A stretch of 64,000 nucleotides of DNA, from positions 40,001 to 104,000 of the forward strand of contig CAUYUJ010000873.1 of the NCBI GenBank assembly GCA_963575745.1, given 5' to 3'. The position numbers were made by a program, and so were the translations under genes. Source of the DNA: Prorocentrum cordatum. Its lineage: Eukaryota; Sar; Dinophyceae; Prorocentrales; Prorocentraceae. This document shows positions 20,930 to 33,424 of the stretch, one piece after another; within the stretch, counting starts at the first letter, position 1; each line of letters begins with the position of its first letter. The notes under the pieces were generated by a model that worked only from the letters and a program-made list of their open reading frames with translations, searched no databases and was not told where the DNA came from.

Positions 20930-21945
20930 GATTGGGGGCGCGAGTTTGGCCCAGGGGGGCCTGCCGCGGCTGCCACCCCCGTTCCCCGGGACTCCTTCAC
21001 CTGCGTCTTTTTCCCCGTCTCTTCTCTGGGCAGCGTCGCCCTCCTGACCTCCAGGCTTGGCTTGGAGGGCTCCACGCAGTTGCAGCGTCCTTCCTTTGCG
21101 AACCTTTCTGGGTGCTGTCGTTGGACGTCGCTGATGATGAGGGGCAAGGGCGACCTCAGGAAGGCCAGCGCTCTTCGGTATTGGCGGGGCCTTATGGCCC
21201 AAGGTGTTGCGATCGGTCTTGTGGGCGACCCCCCTTGCGAGACCTGGTCTACCGCCCGCCCCGTGGCCCGCGACCCCACCTCTTGTGCTGGCTCGAGGCG
21301 AAGAGGCCCGCAGCCCGCGCGTTCCGTTGCCCACCCCTGGGGGGAAGAAGGGGTTCTCGACGCAGGGGGGGGGGACAGGTGGCAGTCAGGATTGAGCTAC
21401 TGTACACCATGGCTTTATTCCTTGTGTGTGCCCATCTAACAGGCCCTTGTGCGGTCATGGAACACCCCGAGGTATCGTAGAGAGCGGATGCACCCTCGAG
21501 TTGGATATTGCCCAAGCTCATGCGGGTTGCGCCCCTTGCCCCTGCCTGCTCCATCCGTCTCGACCAGTGCATGTTTGAATCCCTGTATCTCAAACCGACC
21601 AGGTTTCTTAGCATTCACGTCCCTTCCCTTCCTCGACGCTTGGGTTGTTGGTAGGGGGCGGGGCGGTGTCAGCACCCCAGAGGACACCTGGCGGCTGTGG
21701 GGAGGGACGGGGCGGGTCAGAACCGCACTTGTCCTGTCACAGCCGACCCATCGGCTTTGTGCAGGCTCCTCGCGGCCAGTTTTCCTGGCAGATGGTCCTG
21801 CCGGGGTCCAGGGGGGCTTACCTGGGGACGAGGAACGTGACGAGGCCAAAGGCTTCTTCACCCCCCTGGACCCGTATGCCGACTTCCTGCAGCAGCACGA
21901 TTGTGCGTTGGGAGGTGCCGCGACGTCATGAGTTGCGATGCCCCC
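20930..21945 (+). pseudogene. LINE-1 C-terminal accessory domain with a PPCETW motif
   Basis: After the zinc finger and a C-run at 20874-20892 the element continues for a further kilobase. One frame reads VALLTSRLG at about 21038 and GDPPCETWSTARP at 21224-21262. Another reads HLTGPCAVMEHPE at about 21437-21475, and a third DQCMFESLYLKPTRFLS at about 21565-21615. Further fragments (CRLLAASFPG) reach about 21790. PPCE/PPCQ is the catalytic motif IV of cytosine-C5 DNA methyltransferases, and a PPC motif followed by a hydrophobic HxxHPE-like segment recalls that fold. This is inference from one motif; the S-adenosylmethionine-binding loop was not identified. Confidence 0.45.
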
Positions 21946-21989
21946 CAGCCTTGTCTTGCCAATTCACGCGGTTGCTTCGGAGACATCCT

Positions 21990-22439
21990 TTCAGCAGTGC
22001 CAGCAGCAGGAGGAGGAGGAGAAGCGATGAGGAGTAGGAGGAGGGGGAGGAGGTTGGACGGAGGAGGAGGACCAGGTGGGAGGATGAGGACGAGGCGGGA
22101 GGAGGATGAGGAGAGATAAGGGAAGGAAAAACAGGCGTAGGTGCCGCAAGCCCTCTACGACCTGCTGTGCACCGCCCGCCACTGCTGATGCCTCGCGTGC
22201 GCCACTGGTCCCGTTTCCAACGCCGAGCCCGTGCCGTCATCCGCAAAGTGGGGAGACGGATGACGAGGGGGAGAACGAGGAGCACGGGAGGAGAGCGTCT
22301 GGAGGGAATCGGCACGAGGAGGGGTGAGAAGGACGAGGGAGAGGACGATAATGATCAATGGTGATGAGTTTGGTCATGAAGCGTGAGGGCGATTCCCCAA
22401 ACAGTGTTTGCACTTGAGTGTTCTGTATCTGTGACAGAA
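21990..22439. other. GGA-rich tract and unassigned sequence
   Basis: GGA/GAGG-rich repeats occupy 22003-22118 and looser GAGGA-rich sequence continues to 22350. No gene is recognised. Confidence 0.45.
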
Positions 22440-22612
22440 GGAGCTGGGCCTGGGTGGCGGTCTGGGGGCTACGTTGCCGCCGTCGCTGCCTCGTCGCCGC
22501 CCGTTGTCTTGACCTGGGCGGCGGTCTGGCGGCTATATGCGGCTATGTGACCGCCGTCGCCGCCCCGTCGCCGCCTCGTCACCGCCCGTCGTCTGGGCCT
22601 GGGTGGCGGCCT
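22440..22612 (+). repeat. GC-rich CGCCGTCGCCGCC repeat, copy 2
   Basis: The block has the same order of phrases as 8580-8784 (GGGCCTGGGTGGCGG, TCTGGCGGCTA, GCCGTCGCCGCC, GTCGCCGCCTCGTC), with two to three units of about 75-85 bp. Confidence 0.6.
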
Positions 22613-22659
22613 GGTGCAGATTCTGAAGAAAAAGTCATGGTATTTTTCAACATGTTCAT

Positions 22660-23275
22660 CAAATTCTGCCGCATGGGCCGCTCGCGCCGTATGTCGGACT
22701 CATCCGAACGCCCTTGCGCGCGTGCTGGGGGTGGGAGGGGGGCACGATCCGCGTCAACTAATACCACGCAGGCCGCTCGCGCGCGTCGGCCGCGCGCGCA
22801 TGCCGAAATTCTTCAAAAACCTTCGTCGCCGACGCGTGGACATCATCATCGTTGTCGGCGGGCGTGATCAATGCGCCGTCATCGCCCTTGCCGTCGTCAA
22901 CGCCACCATCGTCGCCATCACCACTACTCCCACAACCGCGTCTACCGATGCCGGCGTTGCCATGATACCGCGCCCATCGAAGTGCCCGTTGGGAAGTGCC
23001 CAGCGGCCACTGCCACCGCGGCCGCGCCGGTCGCGCCAGTCTAGCTGGCCGCTGCGCGCGCGAGCCTGCGCGGATTAGCGCGGCCGCAGAGACGCACCAG
23101 CCAACACCAAGCACTAATCGCAATCGCCGCCGCATGGGTTTTGCAGACCAAGTTGCGGGTGGGCGGGTGGGATAATTGCGCGAGCAGTGGAGTTGACAAC
23201 TGCGAGGTCCACAGGTCAATTGCACCACGCAGGTTGCGCCTCGCAGATTGCACCGCGCATGTTGCCCAGCATGGG
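22660..23275 (+). repeat. 0.6-kb direct duplication, left copy
   Basis: This copy is colinear with 23942-24570 at an offset of 1282 bp. Shared landmarks are CAAATTCTGCC, GCGCGTGCTGGGG, GCGCGTCGGCCGCGCGCGCATG, a GTCATCG/CGTCGTC-rich middle, CACCAGC(C)TAACACCAAGCAC and GCCGCATGGGTTTTGCA. It ends in a short TTGCACCAC array. There are no conserved reading frames, so this is a non-coding dispersed repeat. Confidence 0.85.
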
Positions 23276-23379
23276 TTGCACCACGGATATCCATCGTCCA
23301 ACCGGATTTTGAAACCATCCCACAACAGGCAGACTGGAAACGGTTACCCCTCTCAATTTTCGCGCAAACATATTATGCG

Positions 23380-23935
23380 CGCGCGTTTGTTTATCAAGAA
23401 TCACAAGTTTCCAGGAGCCCCCTTGCAACGAATGAGACGAAGTGCACACGCACGAGTCGTCGCGCGCGCATGCCGAGATCTTTCAAAAACATAAGGTTTC
23501 GCAGGGATTTCAGAACCGAGCGCCACAACAACTTTAAAGAACACCGTTTCGCAACAAGGATGTTCAAAAGAAACCGGCGCTCGCGTTCTTGCAGATCTGT
23601 AAGAAAACCATCACTTTACAAAAAAAATCAGAGAATGCTACCAGACGGGATTCGCGTGTGCGCAAGTCGAAATCGCTCGAGCGCGTTTGCGCAGGGGTTG
23701 TCGCAAGAACCCCTTGCGAATGAAAAGACGACATGCACGCGAGCACGTCGTCGCGCGCGCATGCCGAATTTTTTGTTTACGTAACACATGAGGTTTCGTC
23801 GGGGGTTCAGAATCGACTATCCCGCAAACATGTTTATGCAACAGTCATATGGCTTCGCAACATCAGTTACCGATGTCAAGACAGCTGTCGTTCGCGCTCA
23901 TACGAATCCTTAAGAAATCCATCGGCTGTTAACCT
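23380..23935 (+). repeat. Tandem units between the 0.6-kb duplications
   Basis: Two units about 290 bp apart share GTCGTCGCGCGCGCATGCCGA (near 23457 and 23747) followed by a variant of ATGAGGTTTCG..GGG.TTCAGAA. The GCGCGCGCATGCCGA phrase is also in both 0.6-kb copies. The whole 22.6-24.6 kb region is therefore a higher-order array of related units. Confidence 0.65.
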
Positions 23936-23941
23936 TTTCAA

Positions 23942-24570
23942 CAAATTCTGCCAAGCGGGCCTCTCACGCCGCATGTCGACATGATTCGAAAGCCCTTGTG
24001 CGCGTGCTGGGGGGGGGGCACGATCGGTGTCAAATAATTCCATGCGGGCCATTCTCGCGCGTCGGCCGCGCGCGCATGTCGAATTCCTTCCAAAACGTTC
24101 ATCACCGACGCGACGACGCCGTCATCGTCGTCGGCGTGATCAGCGTCGGCGCCGTCACTGGCCTTGCCGTCGTCGTTGTCAACCTCGTCACCAGCATCGC
24201 TACCATTATCATCACGTCTACCGTTGTCGACGTTGTCATGATGCCGGGCCCGCCCAAGTCGCGAACTCGCACTGAAGTGTCCGCTGGGATGTGCCCTGCG
24301 GTCAACGTCACCGCGGCCGCGTCGGTCGCGCCAATCTAACTGGCCGTTTCGTGCGCGAGCATGCGCGGGCTAACGCGGCCGGAGAGATGCACCAGCTAAC
24401 ACCAAGCACCCATCGCAATCGTTGCCGCATGGGTTTTGCAAGCAAAGTTGCGGGCGGGTGGGTGGGATGATTGCGCGAACAGTGGATTTGGCAACTGCGA
24501 GTTCCACAAGTGAATTGCACAACATAGTTTGCGTTTTGCAGATTGCACCACACCTATTGCTCAACATCGA
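23942..24570 (+). repeat. 0.6-kb direct duplication, right copy
   Basis: See the left copy at 22660-23275. This copy is diverged by many substitutions and short indels, and runs directly into the large TTGCACCAC array. Confidence 0.85.
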
Positions 24571-24890
24571 TGGCCCAACATAGATTGCACCACATACATT
24601 GCAACACCTAGATTTTACAACAGATATTGCACATTATACACCGCACAACACGTATTGCACCACATAGATTGCACCACATATATTGCATCACGTGTAGTGC
24701 CCAATACAGATTGCCCCACACGGGGTGCACAAAATAGATTGCTCCACATATGTTGAACCACGTATATTGCACAACGTAGATCACACACATCGATAACACA
24801 ACCCATTTGTGTACCGCATAGATTGCACCACGACGACTGCTCCACATCGACTGCGCAGCATATGTTGAGGGGCCCACGCTGCCTGACAGC
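24510..24890 (+). repeat. TTGCACCAC minisatellite, copy 3 (longest)
   Basis: About 24 units of ATTGCACCACATAG with variants. It ends in GTTGAGGGGCCCACGCTGCC, matching the terminal motif of the other copies. Confidence 0.85.
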
Positions 24891-24982
24891 TAGGTTATGG
24901 TGGTTATACCGTTTGTGCTAATGAGATGATGGCGTTGGTTCGTTGGTGATGACGTTGGTGATGACGGTGGTGGTGTGGATGA

Positions 24983-24983
24983 C

Positions 24984-25054
<71 letters not shown>
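24983..25054 (+). repeat. (GAT)n array
   Basis: About 24 GAT units. Confidence 0.97.
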
Positions 25055-25055
<1 letters not shown>

Positions 25056-25531
25056 AGTTGGGGTGGTGGTGGTGGTTGCGATTGTGATGATGACGATGCT
25101 GAGGAGCATGAGCAGGACTGCGAGCATGCAAGGAGGAGCGCGCAAAGAGGGAGAGGGGGGGGAGGGCGAGAGAAGGGGTGGAGTGGCGACAGGGTCGACC
25201 TGATATCTTTTCGATGAAGGTTACCTCAGCATTTATAGCCGCGCATTCGATGATCAGTCACCCCTTGTGGCGGTAAGCGCCGCCTCGCCGATTGGTTCGA
25301 TATCTTGTCCAGCACCCACGACCTCTTTTCCTTTCTTCGCGCTTTCACCTCTTCCTCCCCATTTTCATCCCGTCCGCATTCCCTATCTTCCTCCCTCACC
25401 GCCCTCCCCGCCCTCCCTCCCTTCCCCCCTACTTCTCCATCCCCGTCCGTCCTCATCGTCTTCTCCCATCTGTTCCGCACATCATTTCTGCCCCTCCGTC
25501 TACGGTCGGACCGAGGTACAGGATCGAGGCT
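25055..25531. other. Unassigned
   Basis: G-rich then pyrimidine-rich (CCTCCC) sequence. No gene is recognised. Confidence 0.35.
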
Positions 25532-25700
25532 GGTTCGGGGAGGGTGCCCTAATGTTCTCCGTGCTTGTTGGATGTTCTCGCGCCTCCCGGGGAGGGTGCC
25601 GAGCATCCGTGGATGCCCTGTGTGCTCCGGCCGGCGGAGGGCCTCGTGCTCTCGGAGGGTTGTCGTCTGTCCTCGGTCCGACGGCACCGTCCAGCCGCAA
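25532..25700 (+). repeat. Dispersed repeat H, copy 1
   Basis: The copy starts GGTTCGGGGAGGGTGCCCTA, continues ATGTTCTCCGTGCTTGTTGGATG and ends TGTCCTCGGTCCGACGGCACCG. It is colinear with 39550-39735 and, with an insertion, 33425-33760. The phrase GGGGAGGGTGCC occurs twice internally, about 65 bp apart. No inverted termini were noticed. Confidence 0.75.
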
Positions 25701-25860
25701 GGGCATGGCGACCATGTACCACCTCTACACCGTAGACGTCCGGGGGGGGGGGCGATGGGGCGCGGCAGGCGCGCGCTGCGCCGCGGCGAAGGCCGGGCCG
25801 ACCTCCTGGTCGGCGTGCGTCGCAAGCTGGTCGAACACAGAGTCGAGACGGAGGATGCCT
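25701..25860. other. Spacer between repeat H and element B
   Basis: No recognisable content beyond a G10 run at about 25742. Confidence 0.3.
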
Positions 25861-25989
25861 GGCACCGCTCGGACGTGTATGTGTGTGTTTTCCCCGTCGG
25901 GGACCATCGAGGAGCATCCTGGGTCATCTTGCCAAGATGAGGCGCACGAAGCCTAAAAATGCACGAGGAGTTGACGTCCGAGCGATGGC
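25861..25989. mobile_element. MITE-like element B, copy 1
   Basis: The element is 129 bp. The left end GGCACCGCTCGGACGT is inverted at the right end, where ACGTCCGAGCGATGGC reads GCCATCGCTCGGACGT in reverse. The inner landmark GGACCATCGAGGAGCATCCT is shared with the copies at 53296, 53572 and 55372. There is no coding capacity. Confidence 0.88.
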
Positions 25990-26230
25990 AGGGACAGGGA
26001 TTGACCAGTGCATCCTTGCCTCTTCGGTCTGTCCCTGGCCCCTTTCGACGGCCAGCCCCGCTCTGAAAGCTTGGACCTGTGCCTCCAAGAGGCTTGCATC
26101 CTTGCTGCGCATCCTTACCGTCAGCATTGATTGCAAGAATGAGGGTGGCCATTCGAGCACCGCCCAGCTTGCAACATGCGACAGGGCCCGCCCCTATGAC
26201 ATTCAGGACCGCAACATGCGCCACGCACTT

Positions 26231-26379
26231 CGATGATGATGCTGCTGCTGCTGTTGATGTTGATGATCATCATCAGCATCAGCATCAGCATCAGCATCAG
26301 CTTCATCATCATCAGCATCATTCTCATCAGTATCATCATCATCAGCATCATCATCACCATCAGCATCATCAGAATCGCT

Positions 26380-26440
<61 letters not shown>

Positions 26441-26441
26441 C
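26231..26441 (+). repeat. (CAT)n array with GCT/CAG interruptions
   Basis: About 210 bp of CAT/ATC triplets. The first third is interspersed with CAGCAT and CTGCTG; the last 65 bp are pure. Confidence 0.95.
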
Positions 26442-27040
26442 TGACTGGGGGGAAACACAATGCGCAAAGGTTGCTTACTGGGGCAGCCAGGCGGACATAA
26501 CGCATGGCGTTCCTGCCCTCGTCTCCTCGCCAGCCCTCCCCCCCCGAGATCTCGGAGCGCCGCAGCATGTGACAGCTCCACCCCGTAGTGGAGAGAAGAC
26601 CATCACGTGCAGTAGGAGATCGAGAAGATGGGGGAGAGAGGGATACTCAGGCGATCGCAAACATGGATCAAGGGGGCGTGGATTAGTGACGGGCCCCGTT
26701 TCCATGGGAAATCGCGGATTCCCGCCGCCAAGCGAGGCGGCACCGGTCGCATTTTGGGGAGGGCACCTCCCCCGATGCATGGATTTGGCGACCGCGCGCC
26801 GAATCCACGGATCGCTAATCCATGTTTGCGCGCCCCCGAGATAGGGAGGCAGAGCTCCCCCAACGGCCCTTAGGTTGAGTCGAGGCCCTCTCAGGGCCGT
26901 GACGCCCTCTGGAGGCTCCCTGCCACATTCGGAAGCTGTGATTCGCCGCCGCTTGCAAACAGGTTGAGGGGGGTCCACGCAGACGTACGTTCGGATGCAA
27001 CTCCTGGGAGGTCAAATTCTGATTTTGCCCTGGTCCGAAA
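26442..27040. other. Unassigned with an imperfect inverted pair
   Basis: The block at 26650-26720 (TCGCAAACATGGATCAAGGG) and the block at 26790-26830 (GATCGCTAATCCATGTTTGCG) are partly inverted, suggesting a decayed inverted-repeat element. GCGATTTCCCATGGAAA-type and ATTAG(C/T)GA phrases also pair. No gene is seen. Confidence 0.35.
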
Positions 27041-27112
27041 TCCAGCTCAATCCAGCTTAATCCGGTTTATTCCAGTTTAATCCGGCTTGATCCTGCTTTA
27101 TCCGCAGCCTCA
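27041..27112 (+). repeat. 14-bp TCCGGTTTAATCC-type tandem repeat
   Basis: About five units of the type TCCAGCTTAATCCGG/TCCAGTTTAATCCGG, diverging toward TCCTGCTTTATCCGC. Confidence 0.85.
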
Positions 27113-27346
27113 TCCTGCGTAGTAGCGCCCCAATGGGGCTTAATTCTTCTTAGTCCTTCCGACGAAGACCTCCCAGTAGTTGCCTGTTAAACGTACGCGC
27201 AGGCCTTATCAGTCATCACTTACATTAGCACTACCAGGCATAACGACCCTACCGCCAGGCTCGGTGCCGCAGGGCTCGTTGACGGATGTGGAGCAAGAGG
27301 TGGTGTTGACAAAGACGGTGATAACGGCGCGAGCAGACGCAAGGAG
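27113..27346. other. Unassigned
   Basis: No gene or repeat is recognised. Confidence 0.3.
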
Positions 27347-27381
27347 TATGTCGATGATGATGTCGATGATGATGGTGATGA

Positions 27382-27413
<32 letters not shown>

Positions 27414-27672
27414 ATGATGCTGATTATGGTGATATATGGTGATGACGATGCTAATGACGATGACGATGATGGTAATGATGCTGATGATGATGTTTATGGA
27501 TGATGATGATGATGATGATGATGATGGTGGTGATGATGATGATGACACTGGTGATGATCGTGAGGACAATGCGGATGATAATGATGGTTGCAATTATGAT
27601 GGCGATGATAACGATGATGGCGATGGTGATGCTGATGCTGATGCTCATGTGTCTTGCTAATGATGGTGATGC

Positions 27673-27724
<52 letters not shown>

Positions 27725-27750
27725 TATGATGGTGATGATGCCTGTGGTGG
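27347..27750 (+). repeat. Interrupted (GAT)n array
   Basis: GAT/GGT/GCT triplet repeats. The purest stretches are at 27370-27400, 27497-27545 and 27676-27722. Confidence 0.93.
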
Positions 27751-28431
27751 TGGTAATTGTGGTGATGATGTTGTCTGCATCGCGCTGATTGGTGTGTCCC
27801 ATCCTGCGCGACCGTCCTCGATCGGGATGATTTCCCTTTGCCGTCTCGGACCCTTTCTGTCGTCCAGGGTTGATGGCTGATGGTCCCGTCTGCTCCTCCC
27901 TTTCTCCCGTTGCACCGTCCCCTTCTGTAATCAGTAATCCCCGCAGCCGTGATGGAACCTTCACGTGCAAGTTCCATAGACGTCCTATACGGGTCTTGTA
28001 GGGGGAAGGGGCAGAGACAGGAGGAGGAAGGGGGACGGAGGGAGGCAGCAGGATTGGGCAGGGAGGAGGGACGGGAATGGTCGCCTTCTACTGTTCCTTC
28101 TCCTGCTCGTCCCCACCTCGTCCTCGTGCTGCACCTGGTCCTCGTCGTCCTCCCGCTGCTCTCGATCCCCCCCTCGTCCTCCTGCTCCTCCTCGTCTCTG
28201 TCACGCCGCTCCTGCCCCTCCTCGCCTTCCCCTGCTCCCGCCTTCCCTGCTCCTCCTCCTGCTCCTCCTGCTCCTCCTGCCTTCCCTGCTCCCTCCTCCT
28301 GCTCCTCCTCGCCTTCCTGCTGTCTCTCCCCGTCCTCCCGCCGCCTTGCTTGTGAGCTGTCCTGGAGTTCGGGTCTCCACAGGCGCAGGCCACGAAGAGA
28401 CACAGCTGACCTTATGGAGCAGCCTTTTACG
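27751..28431. other. Unassigned, with a CCT-rich tract
   Basis: CTCCTCCTGCTCCTCC-type degenerate repeats span about 28080-28330. The remainder has no recognised content. Confidence 0.4.
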
Positions 28432-28598
28432 TCGGGCCTGTCCCTCTACAGGAGGAATTTCCCAAACTAGTCAACAAATCGTAGGGAGACGATTTGTTCC
28501 GATTGTCGAGCATTTTTTGATTATTCTTTTGACTATTCTTAATTTTCCGCCCAACATCCCCCTGTAGGAGGACGGACACGCCCGACCTGAGAGTAGCC
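28432..28598. mobile_element. MITE-like element E, copy 1
   Basis: The left end CGTCGGGCCTGTCCCTCTAC is inverted at the right end around GGACGGACACGCCCGACC. An internal palindrome (AAATCGTAGGGAGACGATTT) is shared in position with the other copies. The AT-rich centre contrasts with the GC-rich surroundings. No ORF. Confidence 0.82.
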
Positions 28599-28622
28599 CC
28601 CCCCCCCTCTGCCGAAACGTGT

Positions 28623-28805
28623 GGCGGGGACGCATGCGGACGGTGCCACTGGGACCTTCGGTGGAGCTCCCTGCGGGGGGCCACGAAGCGTGTGAAGGGT
28701 GTGCCGACATTGGTGGCGGGGACGCATGCGGACGGTGCCACTGGGACCTTCGGTGGAGCTCCCGGTGGGGCCACGAAGCGTGCGAGGGGTGTGTCGACAT
28801 GGTAG
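28623..28805 (+). repeat. Two tandem copies of a 92-bp unit
   Basis: Both copies begin GGCGGGGACGCATGCGGACG, continue with TGGGACCTTCGGTGGAGCTC, and end GGCCACGAAGCGTG..GGGTGTG.CGACAT, with few differences. Confidence 0.92.
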
Positions 28806-29035
28806 GCATGCAAGGACGGGCGGAGGACGCAGGAGGAGGAGGAGGGGAAGGGAGTGAGGGATATAGCATACAGCCGTCATGGTCCGCCCAGGCGCATTTC
28901 GGAACGTGAGGACCCACAGGATCAACGCTAAACTAGGCCCAGCGGGATCATCCTGACCTGTTGGCGACGCTGGCAGAAACATTTCGCACAGAGCGGCACA
29001 ATCCTTAGAACCCCCTGGGGAATCTTAAGGCATCC

Positions 29036-31690
<2,655 letters not shown>

Positions 31691-32100
31691 TTAACTCTCT
31701 ACGATCCAGTAAGAGTCGGGCGAGTTCTCAACCGCTGAAGCTCACGTGTAAATTCTCTCATGAGGTTCCCAGTGAAGTTTCAGATTGCAATATAGAGCAA
31801 TGATAATGTTTTCACGCGTTTTCTCTATTAGCTTCCTCCTCGGTTGGGATCTGCCCGTGCCTGGGGCTTTGGACGGTTGGGATCCCACCCGTCCGGTTGT
31901 GGTCTCACCCGACCGGCTGTGATCTCGACCCATCGCTCCCGCTTCCCCTCCTCCTTTCAAACGACGCCGGCCGTGCGCCAGACCAGCTCTCCATGCGTAC
32001 GTCGGCGCGTGGCGGCACGACCGGCGGCGCGCATCGAGCCTGTCTGGCGCCCGGCCGGCGCCCTCCAGCTCCCGCTCCGCGGTGGCGGGCGGGCACCGGG
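31691..32100. other. Unassigned
   Basis: No gene is recognised. A phrase of the type GGTTGGGATC/GGTTGTGGTCTCACCCG recurs three times at about 31843-31925. Confidence 0.35.
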
Positions 32101-32520
32101 GTGGCGAGAAGGGAGGAGGGAGGAGGGAGGAGGGAGGAGGAGGGAGGAGGGAGGAGGCGAAGGGAGGAGGGGAGGAGGGAGAGGGAGGAGGCAGGAGGAG
32201 GGAAAGCGGAGAGAGAAAGAGGGAGGAGTGAGGAGGAGGAGGAGGATGAGGAAGGAAGAGGAAAGAGGAAGAGGAAGAGGGAAGAGGAAGAGGAGGAGGA
32301 GGAAAAGGGAGGAGGAGGAGGATGAAGAGGAGGAGGATGAGGAGGAGGAGGAGGAAAGCGGAAGAGAAGAGGAAGAGGAGGGAGGAGGAGAGGGAGGAGG
32401 AGGAGGGAGGAAAGGAGGAAGGAGGGAGGAAGGAGAGGGAGGAAGAGGAAAGAGGAGGAGGGAGGAAGCGGCAAGGAGGAGTGAGAGGAGGAGGATGAGG
32501 GGGGGGGAGGAGGACGAGGG
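32101..32520 (+). repeat. GGA/GAGGAA purine tract
   Basis: About 420 bp with almost no pyrimidine on the + strand, made of GGGAGGA, GGA and GGAAGA units. Confidence 0.93.
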
Positions 32521-32930
32521 AGGCAGGTCGTGTGCGACGGCCTCCCGGTCACCGACTTCGTCAGCGTGGTCACGCAGCGTGGCCCCCCCCTCCCCGGGCC
32601 CGCTTCCGGCCGGGCCGGCGCGCGGCTCTCGGTGGCTCAGGCACTGCGGGGTGCCGTGCCCGTGCAGCCCCAGAGCTCCTGGCCTCGTGAAGAAGCCGAG
32701 GATGCTGTGGGCACTCGCCAGCCTGAACTCGGGCCTGTCCCTCTCTAGGGCTGAACTCGGGCACTCGCCAGCCTGAACTCGGGCACTCGCCAGCCTGAAC
32801 TCGGGCTCTCGGTGGCTCAGGCACTGCTGGGTGCCGTGCCCGTGCAGCCCCAGAGCCCCTGGCGTCGTGAAGAAGCCGAGGATGCTGTGGGCACTCGCCA
32901 GCCTGAACTCGGGCCTGTCCCTCTGTAGAG
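32521..32930 (+). repeat. 180-bp tandem duplication containing a 22-bp subrepeat
   Basis: Copies start at about 32628 and 32808 with CTCGGTGGCTCAGGCACTGC and run through GAAGAAGCCGAGGATGCTGT. GCACTCGCCAGCCTGAACTCGG occurs four times. Each long copy ends in CTCGGGCCTGTCCCTCT, which is the left terminus of element E. The duplication therefore copied the edge of an E insertion. Confidence 0.85.
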
Positions 32931-33058
32931 GGGGGATTTTCAGGCAGAGTCAAAAAAATGGCCTGGGGACGATGCTCCGTTTCTTTTTGGATATCGTTCG
33001 AATCTTTGGGGGGGTATGGCTTTCGTCCAAAATCCGCCTGTAGGGGGACATGCCCGAC
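32909..33058. mobile_element. MITE-like element E, copy 2
   Basis: The left end is CTCGGGCCTGTCCCTCTGTA. The right end GGGGGACATGCCCGACTTA is its inverse. CTGGGGACGATGCTCCGTTT and CGTCCAAAATCCGCCTGTAG match internal positions of the copy at 33986. Confidence 0.82.
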
Positions 33059-33424
33059 TTACGGTAGAGGGAAACAATTAGTGACCCCCCCCTTGCCCCC
33101 CAAACTCAAAGTTGGCACGCGGGGGGGAGACTGCGGTCGAGGTGCAACTCATCAGACCCACCGCCAATTTTGAACATTGGGGGGAGGGGGAGGCGTTCAG
33201 AGATGAATGTGGCATGAGTGTTCGCTAACTTTTGTCCGAGGCCTGTATCACCAGCCCAAATGTAGGTGTGTGTGTGTGTGCGTGTGTATTGCCCACCACT
33301 TCACCTCCCCGCCGACAGCGCACAGCCCGCGCCGGCCCTCGCTGCGCCGCCCACGTCGTGCCGGAGGGCTTCGGTGGATAAGCACACGTTGGCGCTAAGA
33401 CACGTTCTGAGGAGTGTCGAAGAT
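33059..33424. other. Unassigned with C- and G-runs
   Basis: GTGACCCCCCCC at about 33081 and a G-run at 33119-33127 could be remnants of another inverted-repeat element. A short GTGTGTGC run lies at 33265-33288. No gene is seen. Confidence 0.3.

Larger units (their letters stand above)
17130..21945 (+). mobile_element. LINE-1: degenerate APE-type non-LTR retrotransposon
   Basis: A single decayed element is read on the + strand in the order endonuclease (about 17.2-17.85 kb), linker and reverse transcriptase (17.95-20.3 kb), C2H2-like zinc finger (20.52-20.73 kb) and an additional C-terminal domain (20.9-21.95 kb). The reading frame changes many times and stops are frequent, so it is a relic. 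The domain order fits APE-type LINEs. No poly-A tail or target duplication could be identified; the left end could extend to the GT array at 16931-16987. Evidence is motif order read by eye in all three frames. Confidence 0.8.

Noticed and set aside
22660-24570. CRISPR-like array
   Set aside because: Repeats are long, diverged and irregularly spaced, and the organism is a eukaryote.
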